Source: Fodinicurvata halophila (GTDB lineage: Bacteria; Pseudomonadota; Alphaproteobacteria; Kiloniellales; DSM-21159). From it: a DNA stretch of 64,000 nt. Both the position numbers and the translations under genes were made by a program. Below are positions 45,591 through 53,921 of this stretch, one piece after another (position 1 is the first letter of the stretch; each line of letters begins with the position of its first letter). Below the pieces are notes generated by a model. That model saw only the letters and a program-made list of their open reading frames with translations, made no database searches and was not told the DNA's origin. Where the stretch lies: the NCBI RefSeq assembly GCF_042651425.1, contig NZ_JBHSCW010000003.1, forward strand, positions 558,001 through 622,000, given 5' to 3'.

Positions 45591-46324
45591 GCCAGAAAGT
45601 TTCCCTTGAGCTTTACAGGGTCAAGCTGACAGACGTCCTGCTGCTGTTGATCGTCATCCTCGCCAGCGTGCGCTTTCTCATGCCCTGGCTGATGAGTGTC
45701 TTCTTTCAGGGATTCAGGGCTCTGCCGGAATCGAACGGACCGCAGCTTCAACTCGTGCTCGTCGCCTTCCTGCTGCAATCCGTGATCATTCTGACAGCGC
45801 TCCTGCTTGTTGTCGTGATGAGACGTGGATTGTCCCTGCAAAGCCTGGGACTGGTTCGAACAGAGCAGAAATGGGTACTGCGGGGCATCCTGCTCGCAAT
45901 TGCCGCAATCCCGGCAGTTGCCGTGGTCAACATTGTGGTGAGCAGCCTTAGGGGAGCGCCGCTCGAAAACCCTCAGATCGATCTTCTCAACCCGGGCAGT
46001 CTCTCCGCCGGACCCGTTCTACTGACCCTCTTCGCGGCAGGACTGGTCGCCCCTGTCGTCGAGGAAGTCGTCTTTCGCGGATTTTTCTATGGCTGGCTGA
46101 AGACTCGATTCGGCCTCCCCTTGTCCATGGCCGTCAGCGCTGGCCTCTTCTCGTTGCTCCACGGGATCGCCATCCTGATTCCAGCCCTTTTCGTCGTTGG
46201 GCTCATGCTGTCCTGGGTCTACGAGAAAAGCGGATCTCTCTGGCCTGCCATCGTCATGCACAGTGCCTTCAACACAATTATGCTGGGATTGCTTTACACT
46301 GCCCTTTTCGGGGCAAGCGCCTGA
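45587..46324 (+). CDS. CPBP-family intramembrane glutamic endopeptidase
   Basis: A 245-residue protein with about six to eight hydrophobic helices. The catalytic motif EEVVFRGFFYG contains EExxxR. A second conserved His is in LLHGIAIL, and HSAFN is near the C-terminus. These are the CAAX-protease/bacteriocin-processing (CPBP, ABI) features. Substrate unknown. It overlaps pncC and is convergent with ratA (9 bases between stops). Confidence 0.88.
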   Translation: MSQKVSLELYRVKLTDVLLLLIVILASVRFLMPWLMSVFFQGFRALPESNGPQLQLVLVAFLLQSVIILTALLLVVVMRRGLSLQSLGLVRTEQKWVLRGILLAIAAIPAVAVVNIVVSSLRGAPLENPQIDLLNPGSLSAGPVLLTLFAAGLVAPVVEEVVFRGFFYGWLKTRFGLPLSMAVSAGLFSLLHGIAILIPALFVVGLMLSWVYEKSGSLWPAIVMHSAFNTIMLGLLYTALFGASA

Positions 46325-46333
46325 GCAGCCGGT

Positions 46334-46774
46334 TCAGCCGTAGAGTTCCTTTGCCCGTGCTTCGAAAGAGGCAACCATTCGGCGGACGGCTTCATTGAAC
46401 AATGGCTGCATGACCCGCTGGAGCAGCTTGGAACGAAACTCGAAATCGACATAGAAGTCGATCAGGCAGCCCTCCTCGTCCGCCAGGAAGCTCCAGTGAT
46501 TGTTCAGATAGCGGAAAGGCCCTTCAACGTAACTGACGTCGATTCTAAGGTTTTCGGGATCTTCATCATGCAGTTCCACGCGACTGGTGAATCGCTCGCG
46601 CAGCATCTTGAAGCCGATAACAAGGTCGGCAAGAATGATGTTGCCTTCATGTGACTTGATGCGAGCCGCCAAACACCAGGGCAGGAACTCCGGGTAGCGC
46701 TTCACATCCGCCACGAGGTCGTAGAGTTGGCGCGGTGTATAAGGCAGTTTCCTCTTCTCGGCATGAACGGGCAT
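46334..46774 (-). CDS. ratA: RatA/COQ10-family SRPBCC protein
   Basis: A 146-residue START-like protein. N-terminal LPYTPRQLYDLVADVKRYPEFLPWC is diagnostic of the COQ10/RatA group, and VSYVEGPFRYLNNHWSF and FRSKLLQRVMQPLF follow. Family members bind ubiquinone (Coq10) and support respiration. E. coli RatA was also reported to act on ribosome assembly, so the toxin label is not certain. It follows lipA on the same strand after a 118-base gap. Confidence 0.92.
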   Translation of the reverse strand: MPVHAEKRKLPYTPRQLYDLVADVKRYPEFLPWCLAARIKSHEGNIILADLVIGFKMLRERFTSRVELHDEDPENLRIDVSYVEGPFRYLNNHWSFLADEEGCLIDFYVDFEFRSKLLQRVMQPLFNEAVRRMVASFEARAKELYG

Positions 46775-46892
46775 GAAGGGATGATCCGAAGGTTTGTCGA
46801 GAAAATCAGATTAGGGGTGCCAGTGCCGCAGGTTGCCTAGCAAACTCCACCTGCGCAACAAAGCACAAAAGCTTATCCCCTTCGGAAAAGAC

Positions 46893-47849
46893 TCAGGCCG
46901 AAAGCGCCAGTCGCTCTTCCCGCGCCTTTCGCAGGCGTTGGAAATCCTCATCGGCATGATAGGAACTGCGGGTCAGCGGGGACGCAGAAACGACGAGGAA
47001 GTCCTTGTTATAGGCACGCCGTTCGTACTCGCTGAACTCGTCGGGTGTCACGAACCGGTCGATGGGATGGTGCTTCGCCGTAGGCTGCAGGTACTGGCCG
47101 ATGGTCAGGAAATCCACGTCGGCAGAACGGAGGTCATCCATGACCTGGAACACTTCCTCGCGCCCTTCGCCCAGGCCCACCATGATCCCGGACTTGGTGA
47201 AGATGGTGGGATCGATCTGCTTCACCTTGTCCAGCAGACGGATCGAGTGGAAATAGCGTGCACCTGGCCGAACCTCGGTATAAAGCCGGGGAACAGTTTC
47301 CAGGTTGTGATTGAAGACATCCGGCTTGGCGGCGACGACAACTTCCAGGGCATCATCCTTGCGGCGGAAATCGGGTGTCAGAATCTCGATCGTCGTGCCC
47401 GGAGAAGCTTCGCGAATGGCCTGGATCGTTTCGGCAAAGTGCTGGGCACCGCCGTCCTCAAGGTCATCCCGGTCGACGGACGTGATCACAACGTGTTCCA
47501 GCCCCAGCTTCTTGACGGCAGCCGCAACGTTGGTGGGTTCAAAGGGATTCAGGTTGCCCGGCTTTCCGGTCGCAATGTTGCAGAAACTGCAGGCGCGGGT
47601 GCAGATGTCGCCCATGATCATCATGGTGGCATGCTTCTTGGCCCAGCATTCACCGATGTTGGGGCAAGCCGCCTCCTCACAGACCGTGGAAAGGTTGTGA
47701 TCACGCACGATCTGGCGCGTCTCGTGGTAGGTACGTGAAGTCGGCGCCTTGACGCGCAACCACTCCGGCTTGCGGCGCTGGACCGGATTGTCTGGCTTGT
47801 GCGCCTTTTCGGGATGGCGCTCGCGAGGTTTGGTTTCGAGTTCAGACAT
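46893..47849 (-). CDS. lipA: Lipoyl synthase
   Basis: Radical-SAM enzyme that inserts two sulfurs into octanoyl groups on lipoyl domains. The 318 residues carry the auxiliary-cluster CEEAACPNIGECW and the radical-SAM CTRACSFCNIA. Further motifs are TSVDRDDLEDGGAQHFA and SGIMVGLGE, and a C-terminal RSSYHADE segment supplies the conserved Ser ligand. It directly follows lpd (4-base gap), so lipoylation and its main substrates (PDH) are co-expressed. Confidence 0.97.
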   Translation of the reverse strand: MSELETKPRERHPEKAHKPDNPVQRRKPEWLRVKAPTSRTYHETRQIVRDHNLSTVCEEAACPNIGECWAKKHATMMIMGDICTRACSFCNIATGKPGNLNPFEPTNVAAAVKKLGLEHVVITSVDRDDLEDGGAQHFAETIQAIREASPGTTIEILTPDFRRKDDALEVVVAAKPDVFNHNLETVPRLYTEVRPGARYFHSIRLLDKVKQIDPTIFTKSGIMVGLGEGREEVFQVMDDLRSADVDFLTIGQYLQPTAKHHPIDRFVTPDEFSEYERRAYNKDFLVVSASPLTRSSYHADEDFQRLRKAREERLALSA

Positions 47850-47853
47850 AATT

Positions 47854-49254
47854 CTAGAAGTGGATCACACGTCCGTAAGCGTCAAGCACACTCTCGTGCA
47901 TCATTTCGGACAGGGTCGGATGCGGGAAGATGCTGTGCATCAGTTCCTGTTCGGTGGTTTCCAGGTTCATGGCGACCACATAGCCCTGTATCAGCTCGGT
48001 TACCTCTGCGCCAACCATATGCGCCCCGAGCAACTGCCCCGTCTTCGCATCGAAGACGGTCTTCACCATACCTTCTGTCTCTCCCATGGCAATGGCTTTC
48101 CCGTTGCCGATGAAAGGGAAATGACCAACCTGCACCTCGTGCCCGGCCTCTTTCGCCTGGGCTTCTGTCAGGCCGACACTGGCGATTTGCGGCTGGCAAT
48201 AGGTGCAACCGGGAATCAGGTTCTTGTCAATCGGATGCGGATCGTGACCGGCGAGCCGCTCGACACAGACCACGCCCTCGTGGCTGGCCTTGTGCGCCAG
48301 CATGGGTGGTCCGGCCACGTCGCCAATGGCGTAGACCCCCGGTTCCCCGGTGGCGCCATAGGCATCCGCCTGGATCAGCCCGCGATCGGTCTTCACCTTG
48401 GTCTTGTCGAGACCGAGATTTTCAATGTTGCCCTGGACGCCGGCGGCAGAGATGACGCGCTCGACCTTGATCTGTTGCGTTTTGCCGTTCGAGTCCTCGA
48501 CGCTGCAGGTTACATCGTTCTTGCCCTTCTTGACCTCGCTCACTTTCGCGTCGGTCATGATCTTGATACCCTGTTGTTCGAATTGCTTGCGGGCAAAGGC
48601 TGCGATCTCCTGGTCCTCGACAGGCAGGATTTGCGGAAGAATCTCGACCACAGTCACCTCCGCTCCCATCGAGCGATAGAAGCTGGCGAACTCTATGCCA
48701 ATGGCACCAGAGCCGATGACCAGAAGGGATTTCGGCATTGTTTCGGGAACCATGGCCTCGAAATAGGTCCATATCAGCTTCTTGTCGGGTTCAATGCCCG
48801 GCAAGACCCGAGGGCGCGCTCCGGTCGCCAGGATGATATGCTTGGCTTGGTAGTCTCCGACCTTCTTGCCGTCCTTGCTGACGGAAATCTTTCCACCGCC
48901 TTCCAGGTGTCCCTCTCCGTTGATCACTGTCACCTTGTTCTTCTTCAGCAGATGACCGACACCGCTGTTCAGCTGCTTGGAGACATCGCGGGAGCGCTTG
49001 ACGATCTTGGAGATATCGAAACCGACCTTGTCGGCCGAAAGTCCGAAATCCGCCGCGTGGTTCATGTGTCCGTAGAGCTCGGAAGTTCGCAGCAGAGCCT
49101 TGGTGGGGATACATCCCCAGTTCAGGCAGATTCCGCCCAGGTTCTCCCGCTCGACCACGGCGGCCTTCATGCCCAGTTGGGCGGCACGGATGGCCGCGAC
49201 GTAGCCTCCGGGGCCTGTGCCAATGACAATCAGATCGAATGAGTTTTCCGCCAC
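47854..49254 (-). CDS. lpdA: Dihydrolipoyl dehydrogenase (E3)
   Basis: A 466-residue flavoprotein disulfide reductase. FAD loop GTGPGGYVAAIRAAQ, redox pair GGICLNWGCIPTKALL, NAD loop VIGSGAIGIEFASFY, and the C-terminal His-Glu active-site region HPTLSEMMHE are visible. It regenerates the oxidised lipoamide of the pyruvate dehydrogenase complex. It is followed after four bases by lipA and preceded by the E2 gene. Confidence 0.97.
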   Translation of the reverse strand: MAENSFDLIVIGTGPGGYVAAIRAAQLGMKAAVVERENLGGICLNWGCIPTKALLRTSELYGHMNHAADFGLSADKVGFDISKIVKRSRDVSKQLNSGVGHLLKKNKVTVINGEGHLEGGGKISVSKDGKKVGDYQAKHIILATGARPRVLPGIEPDKKLIWTYFEAMVPETMPKSLLVIGSGAIGIEFASFYRSMGAEVTVVEILPQILPVEDQEIAAFARKQFEQQGIKIMTDAKVSEVKKGKNDVTCSVEDSNGKTQQIKVERVISAAGVQGNIENLGLDKTKVKTDRGLIQADAYGATGEPGVYAIGDVAGPPMLAHKASHEGVVCVERLAGHDPHPIDKNLIPGCTYCQPQIASVGLTEAQAKEAGHEVQVGHFPFIGNGKAIAMGETEGMVKTVFDAKTGQLLGAHMVGAEVTELIQGYVVAMNLETTEQELMHSIFPHPTLSEMMHESVLDAYGRVIHF

Positions 49255-49273
49255 GGCTTCTTCCTTTCCGCCC

Positions 49274-50641
49274 TTACAGCAGCATGGTCATGGGATCTTC
49301 GATGAGCTTCTTGAAGGCGGCCAGGAATTCCGCCCCCACGGCCCCGTCGACCGCACGATGGTCCACGGAGAGCGTGCAGCTCATGACAGTGGCGATCGCA
49401 AGGGCGCCATCCTTGACCACCGGGCGCTGCTCACCAGCCCCTACGGCCAGGATGCACCCCTGCGGTGGATTGATGACAGCATCGAAGTGCTTGACCCCGT
49501 ACATGCCCAGGTTGGAGACCGAGAAGGTTCCGCCCTGATAATCCTCGGGCTTCAGCTTGTTGTCTCGTGCCTTCTGGGCCAGTTCCTTTGCCTCGCGGGC
49601 AATCGTGGACAGACCCTTTGCCTGGGCATTCTTGATGATCGGCGTGATCAGGCCGGCCGGCGTTGCCACCGCCATGGAGATGTCGGCATGGTCAAAATAC
49701 AGCATGCCGGACTCGTCATAAGAGGCATTGGCCGCCGGCACCTTCTGCAGCGCCAGGGCCACGGCGCGGATAATGAAGTCGTTGACCGAGATCTTGCCCT
49801 CCTCGGCCTTCTCGTTGAGCTCCTTGCGGGTCTTCAGCAGGGCGTCCAATTCGCAGTCGATCGTCAGGTAGAAGTGCGGGACGGTCTGCTTCGATTCCGT
49901 CAGGCGGCGCGCAATCGTCTTGCGCATGCCCGACAAGGGCTCCTGGTGATAGGACAGTCCGAACATGTCGGCCTGCTCCTTGGGGCTTGGCCCCGTTGCC
50001 GCTGCGGCGGCAGGCGCTGGGGCCGGGGCAGCCGCTGCAGCCGGAGCCGCCTCGGGCTTGCCGACGCCGCTCTCGATCGCCTTCTCGATATCCGCCTTGA
50101 CGATCCGTCCGTTGGGACCGGAGCCGCTCAGCTGCGCGAGGTCGAGTCCGGCCTGTTCGGCCATACGGCGTGCCAGCGGACTGGCAAAGATCCGCCCGCC
50201 CTTGTCGTCGGATTTCCCGGCGGGAGCCTTCTTCTCGGCCGAGGCTTCGGAGGCCTTCTGCTCAGCCTTGTCACCTTCGGCCTTTTTGCCCGAGGGCTCC
50301 TGAGGCTTGGCCTCTACCTGCTGCTTGTCCGCGGCCGGTGCCTCGCCACCTCCCTGTTGTGCCTTATTGACGGCCTCCTCGAGAGCCGATTGGTTTTCCC
50401 CCTCCTCGAGCAGGATGGCGATCACCTCGTTCACGGCCACGTTTTCGGTCCCGTCCGACACCAGGATCTTGCCCAGTGTGCCCTCGTCGACCGCCTCGAC
50501 CTCCATGGTCGCCTTGTCCGTCTCGATCTCGGCAAGCACGTCCCCCGCCGAAACCTCATCGCCTTCCTGCTTGTGCCACTTGGCTAGCGTGCCTTCCGTC
50601 ATCGTCGGCGAAAGCGCCGGCATTAGTATGTTTGTCGGCAT
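49274..50641 (-). CDS. pdhC: Pyruvate dehydrogenase complex E2 (dihydrolipoamide acetyltransferase)
   Basis: A 455-residue E2 core. A single lipoyl domain has its Lys in ETDKATMEVEAVDEG (~residue 43). An Ala/Pro/Gln/Lys/Glu-rich linker leads to the E3/E1-binding domain (IFASPLARRMAEQAGLDL). A second Ala/Pro linker is followed by the CoA acetyltransferase domain, whose catalytic motif is LSVDHRAVDGAVGAEF. It transfers acetyl from lipoyl-Lys to CoA. It is downstream of pdhB. Confidence 0.97.
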   Translation of the reverse strand: MPTNILMPALSPTMTEGTLAKWHKQEGDEVSAGDVLAEIETDKATMEVEAVDEGTLGKILVSDGTENVAVNEVIAILLEEGENQSALEEAVNKAQQGGGEAPAADKQQVEAKPQEPSGKKAEGDKAEQKASEASAEKKAPAGKSDDKGGRIFASPLARRMAEQAGLDLAQLSGSGPNGRIVKADIEKAIESGVGKPEAAPAAAAAPAPAPAAAAATGPSPKEQADMFGLSYHQEPLSGMRKTIARRLTESKQTVPHFYLTIDCELDALLKTRKELNEKAEEGKISVNDFIIRAVALALQKVPAANASYDESGMLYFDHADISMAVATPAGLITPIIKNAQAKGLSTIAREAKELAQKARDNKLKPEDYQGGTFSVSNLGMYGVKHFDAVINPPQGCILAVGAGEQRPVVKDGALAIATVMSCTLSVDHRAVDGAVGAEFLAAFKKLIEDPMTMLL

Positions 50642-50668
50642 TTCCTGGTCTTCCCTTCCGGCCCGTTT

Positions 50669-52066
50669 TCAGCGATAGCATACGCCCTTGGCCGCATCGA
50701 AGATCGATCCGGACTGCGGCAGGGCCAATTTCTCGAGATTGGCTGCATAGGGCAGCGGTACATCCACACCGGTCACGCGCACCACCGGCGCATCCAGCCA
50801 GTCGAAGGCCTCTTCCATCATGATTGCGGCCATCTCCGATCCTATTCCGGCCACAGGCCAGCCCTCCTCGGCGGAGACGATCCGGTTGGTCTTTTGAACC
50901 GACTTGACGATGGTTTGGGTATCCAGCGGGCGCAGGCTGCGCAGGTCGATCACCTCAGCTTCCAGGCCCTCCTCTTCGGAGAGTCGTTCCGCAGCTTCAA
51001 GTGCTCGGCTCACCATGATCGAGAACGCAACAATGGTCACATCGCTGCCCTCACGCACCACCTTGGCCTTGCCGATGGGGACCGTCCAGTTATCACTCTT
51101 CGGCACCTCGAAGGACTGGCCATAGAGAATCTCGTTCTCCAGAAAGACCACTGGGTTGGGATCGCGGATGGCTGACTTGAGCAGCCCCTTGGCATCCCCC
51201 GCTGACCAGGGGGAGACGACCTTGAGTCCCGGAATGTGGGCGTACCAGCTGGCATAGCATTGAGAATGCTGGGCCGCGACCCGGGAGGCTGCCCCGTTGG
51301 GGCCGCGGAACACCACGGGATTCTCGATCTGCCCGCCCGACATGTAGAGGGTCTTTGCGGCAGAATTGATGATCTGGTCCATCGCCTGCATGGCAAAGTT
51401 GAAGGTCATGAACTCGATGACGGGACGCAGGCCATACATGGCCGCTCCGACGCCAAGGCCAGTGAAACCGTGCTCGGTGATCGGTGTATCGATGACACGC
51501 TTCGGCCCGAATTCGGCCAGAAGGTTCTGGGTTACCTTGTAGGCGCCCTCGTATTCGGCAATCTCCTCACCCATGAGGAAGACACGTTCATCTTGCCGCA
51601 TTTCCTCAGCCATGGCATCGCGCAGAGCTTCGCGAACCGTCTGCTTCTCGGTTGGACCGTCCCATTCGGGTTCGGCTGGCGTGCTGTCTTCCTGTTTCGG
51701 CTGGGCGGGTGCCTTTGGCGAGGCGTCTTCTTCGCCGACGCCTTGGTCCTCATCATCCCCCGTCTTTTCGGCAGCCGTCTCCTGCTTGCCTGACGCGGCT
51801 TTCTCGAGCGCGGATGCATCTTCGCCCTCCTCCAGGAGAAGGGCGATCACCTCGTTGACCGACACATTGTCGGTATCGTCCGGCACCAGGATCTTTCCAA
51901 GCGTTCCCTCCTCGACCGCTTCGACCTCCATGGTGGCCTTGTCGGTTTCGATCTCGGCCAGGACATCACCGGCGGAGACCTCGTCACCTTCTTTCTTCAA
52001 CCACTTTGCCAGCTTGCCTTCCGTCATTGTGGGGGAAAGGGCTGGCATCAGAATCTCGATGGGCAT
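50669..52066 (-). CDS. pdhB: Pyruvate dehydrogenase E1 subunit beta with N-terminal lipoyl domain
   Basis: A 465-residue E1-beta that begins with its own lipoyl domain (Lys in ETDKATMEVEAVEEG). A long acidic Glu/Asp/Ala/Lys-rich linker (~residues 95-140) follows. The transketolase-like domain then has TVREALRDAMAEEM and PITEHGFTGLGVGAAMYGLRPVIEFM. Such lipoylated E1-beta is common in Alphaproteobacteria. The start at 52066 (MPIEILMPALSP) has GGAG eight bases ahead; 15 in-frame upstream codons are not conserved. Confidence 0.96.
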   Translation of the reverse strand: MPIEILMPALSPTMTEGKLAKWLKKEGDEVSAGDVLAEIETDKATMEVEAVEEGTLGKILVPDDTDNVSVNEVIALLLEEGEDASALEKAASGKQETAAEKTGDDEDQGVGEEDASPKAPAQPKQEDSTPAEPEWDGPTEKQTVREALRDAMAEEMRQDERVFLMGEEIAEYEGAYKVTQNLLAEFGPKRVIDTPITEHGFTGLGVGAAMYGLRPVIEFMTFNFAMQAMDQIINSAAKTLYMSGGQIENPVVFRGPNGAASRVAAQHSQCYASWYAHIPGLKVVSPWSAGDAKGLLKSAIRDPNPVVFLENEILYGQSFEVPKSDNWTVPIGKAKVVREGSDVTIVAFSIMVSRALEAAERLSEEEGLEAEVIDLRSLRPLDTQTIVKSVQKTNRIVSAEEGWPVAGIGSEMAAIMMEEAFDWLDAPVVRVTGVDVPLPYAANLEKLALPQSGSIFDAAKGVCYR

Positions 52067-52117
52067 GTTATCGCTCCGGGAGTGCTGTCCGGCCGCAGAC
52101 AGCGGCCGCATTCTTGT

Positions 52118-53281
52118 TCATTCAGCCGCTGCAACTTCTGTATAGACGTCCGTCCAGAGTTCGGAGGGATCGGGTTCTTCACTGTTCTGGGCAAACTCGG
52201 CCGCCTCCCCGATGACCTCCTTGACCTTCTTGTCGATCTCCTTGAGATCGCCTTCCGAAACGACCTCTTGCTCAAGCATGACAGCGCGCAGACGCTCGAT
52301 CGGATCCTGCTCCGTGCGCATCCGCTGCACTTCTTCCTTTGAGCGGTATTTCGCCGGATCGGACATGGAGTGACCGCGATAGCGATAGGTCAGCATCTCC
52401 ATGATATAGGGCCCTTTTCCGGAACGGACGTGTTCGAGCACCTTGTCGCTGGCGGCTTTGACCGCAAGCACATCCATGCCGTCCACCTGTACACCGGGGA
52501 TGCCGTAGGACTGGCCGCGGTTGTAAAGCTCCGTGGATTTTGCCGAGGAGCGTTCGATGGACGTGCCCATTCCGTACTTGTTGTTTTCGACCACATAGAC
52601 GACGGGAATCTTCCAGAGAGCCGCCATGTTGAAGGACTCGTAGACCTGTCCCTGATTGAGCGCGCCGTCGCCAAGATAGGTCACGCAAACGCCGTCTTCG
52701 CCCATGTGGTTCATGGCAAACCCGATGCCCGTCCCGATCGGAACCTGGGCACCGACAATCCCGTGTCCGCCGTAGAATTTCCTGTTGCGGCTGAACATGT
52801 GCATGGAACCGCCCTTGCCCTTGGAATAGCCGGTACGGCGGCCGGTAAGCTCGGCCATCACGCCCTTGGGATCCATTCCTGTGGCAAGCATGTGGCCGTG
52901 ATCTCGATAGGACGTGACCACGGCGTCACTGGGAGTCTGTGCTGCCTGCATACCGACCACGACGGCTTCCTGACCGATGTAGAGGTGGCAAAAGCCGCCG
53001 ATCAGCCCCATGCCGTACATCTGCCCCGCCTTTTCCTCGAAACGGCGCACCAGAAGCATTTCCTCATACAGCTTAAGCAGGGTCTCCTTGCTTTCTTTCT
53101 TGGCAAGGTCCGCCTGACGTGTCACGCCGCCCTTCTGAGAGCTGCGGGAAGCCGTTGATTTTTTCCTGGGAGACTTGCTTTGGGTACTCTTGGCAGTCTT
53201 ATTGGTGGTCGTCTTGCTGGCTGAACCGGAGGAAGAAGCGGACGCCGTTGACTTGCGCCCCTGAGATGCGCGGGTGGCCAT
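52118..53281 (-). CDS. pdhA: Pyruvate dehydrogenase E1 subunit alpha with S/T/K-rich N-terminal tail
   Basis: A 387-residue thiamin-diphosphate E1-alpha. ThDP motif GDGALNQGQVYESFN ... NNKYGMGTS, HLYIGQEAV, and the phosphorylation-loop-like YRYRGHSMSDPAKYR are present. The conserved fold begins near residue 60 (KETLLKLYEEMLLVRRFEEKAGQ). The first ~58 residues are a low-complexity Ser/Thr/Lys/Ala tail with no proline-rich or membrane feature. Family members are usually about 320-350 residues, so the tail is an extension. It is the first gene of pdhABC-lpd-lipA, with a promoter and dyad in the 142-base gap upstream. Confidence 0.95.
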   Translation of the reverse strand: MATRASQGRKSTASASSSGSASKTTTNKTAKSTQSKSPRKKSTASRSSQKGGVTRQADLAKKESKETLLKLYEEMLLVRRFEEKAGQMYGMGLIGGFCHLYIGQEAVVVGMQAAQTPSDAVVTSYRDHGHMLATGMDPKGVMAELTGRRTGYSKGKGGSMHMFSRNRKFYGGHGIVGAQVPIGTGIGFAMNHMGEDGVCVTYLGDGALNQGQVYESFNMAALWKIPVVYVVENNKYGMGTSIERSSAKSTELYNRGQSYGIPGVQVDGMDVLAVKAASDKVLEHVRSGKGPYIMEMLTYRYRGHSMSDPAKYRSKEEVQRMRTEQDPIERLRAVMLEQEVVSEGDLKEIDKKVKEVIGEAAEFAQNSEEPDPSELWTDVYTEVAAAE

Positions 53282-53317
53282 GTGCGTTTCCCCTATGATC
53301 GCCCTAGTCAGGGTCAG

Positions 53318-53339
53318 TGATTGTAGCCTCTTACAATCA
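53318..53339. promoter_or_regulatory. Candidate operator TGATTGTA-N6-TACAATCA upstream of pdhA
   Basis: A perfect dyad with 8-bp arms (53318-53325 and 53332-53339) around a 6-base centre, 37 bases before the pdhA ATG. It touches the predicted -10 and start of transcription. An outer pair CAGGGTC (53309-53315) and GACCCTG (53355-53361) brackets it. The symmetry suits a GntR/PdhR-like dimer, but this is inference; the E. coli PdhR consensus is different. Confidence 0.5.
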
Positions 53340-53367
53340 AGGTAGGGATAAAGCGACCCTGAGGCAA
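53339..53367 (-). promoter_or_regulatory. Candidate promoter of the pdhABC-lpd-lipA operon
   Basis: On the minus strand TTGCCT (53367-53362), 17 bases, TACCTT (53344-53339), about 58 bases before the pdhA start codon. It is moderately close to consensus and is followed at once by the TGATTGTA/TACAATCA dyad. Confidence 0.4.
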
Positions 53368-53408
53368 GTTATTCATCAATGTATTGAAAAACAAAGAAAT
53401 AATGCGTA

Positions 53409-53427
53409 TTAACCAAAAAATGGTTAA
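53409..53427. repeat. AT-rich hairpin TTAACCA-N5-TGGTTAA at the ftsB stop
   Basis: A perfect 7-bp inverted repeat that includes the ftsB stop codon. On the minus strand the loop is all T and the following bases are moderately T-rich. It may be a weak 3' end structure for the eno-ftsB transcript before the pdhA promoter. Confidence 0.35.
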
Positions 53428-53762
53428 TTTACACCATTACCTGCATTCTCTCGTGGCAGGTATATAACAACTTCATCCTCGCGAAGGTAGTTCAGCACCT
53501 TCCGCGCCCGTTCTTCCAGCATGTCGCGATCAAGACTGCCCGGCTTCAGCAGCGAAACCTTGTGCTCCCAGGCGCTCCTCTTTTCAGAAAGCTCCTCCGC
53601 AACGGCCTCTGTTTCCTCCAGCTGTTGTGTCAGCTGAAGATAGGCCAGCAGTCCGCGATCTCCCTGAATGGCATGGAAAACGAAATAGGCAACGACGCAG
53701 GCGGCAAGCACCTGAGGCGCCACCTGGCGTATGCGATCGCGTATTTCATTCAGAACGGCCAT
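53424..53762 (-). CDS. ftsB: Cell division protein FtsB (DivIC/septum formation initiator family)
   Basis: A 112-residue bitopic membrane protein of the FtsQLB subcomplex. One helix (QVLAACVVAYFVFHAI, ~residues 18-33) is followed by a coiled coil (LTQQLEETEAVAEELSEKRSAWEHKV, split here to QQLEETEAVAEELSEKRSA). The DivIC-type GSLDRDMLEERARKVLNYLREDEVV end follows. Position after eno is conserved across proteobacteria. Its stop codon lies inside a hairpin. Confidence 0.9.
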   Translation of the reverse strand: MAVLNEIRDRIRQVAPQVLAACVVAYFVFHAIQGDRGLLAYLQLTQQLEETEAVAEELSEKRSAWEHKVSLLKPGSLDRDMLEERARKVLNYLREDEVVIYLPRENAGNGVN

Positions 53763-53921
53763 GTGCTGATCGAATCACGCATCGAATCGGCCGTCAAAAG
53801 GAAAATGCGCAGCATTCTATTTCCTACAGAGGCCTGTGGCGGAAAAGACTCAATGCTCCCTCAGGATCGGGCCACACGAGCGGAAATAATCCGCTGGAAG
53901 AGGCAGTCGTCCTGAAGGCAG

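Noticed and set aside
53879..53895. AGCGGA/TCCGCT dyad after eno as a terminator
   Set aside because: The stem is only six pairs and is not followed by a T-run, and downstream genes are probably co-transcribed.
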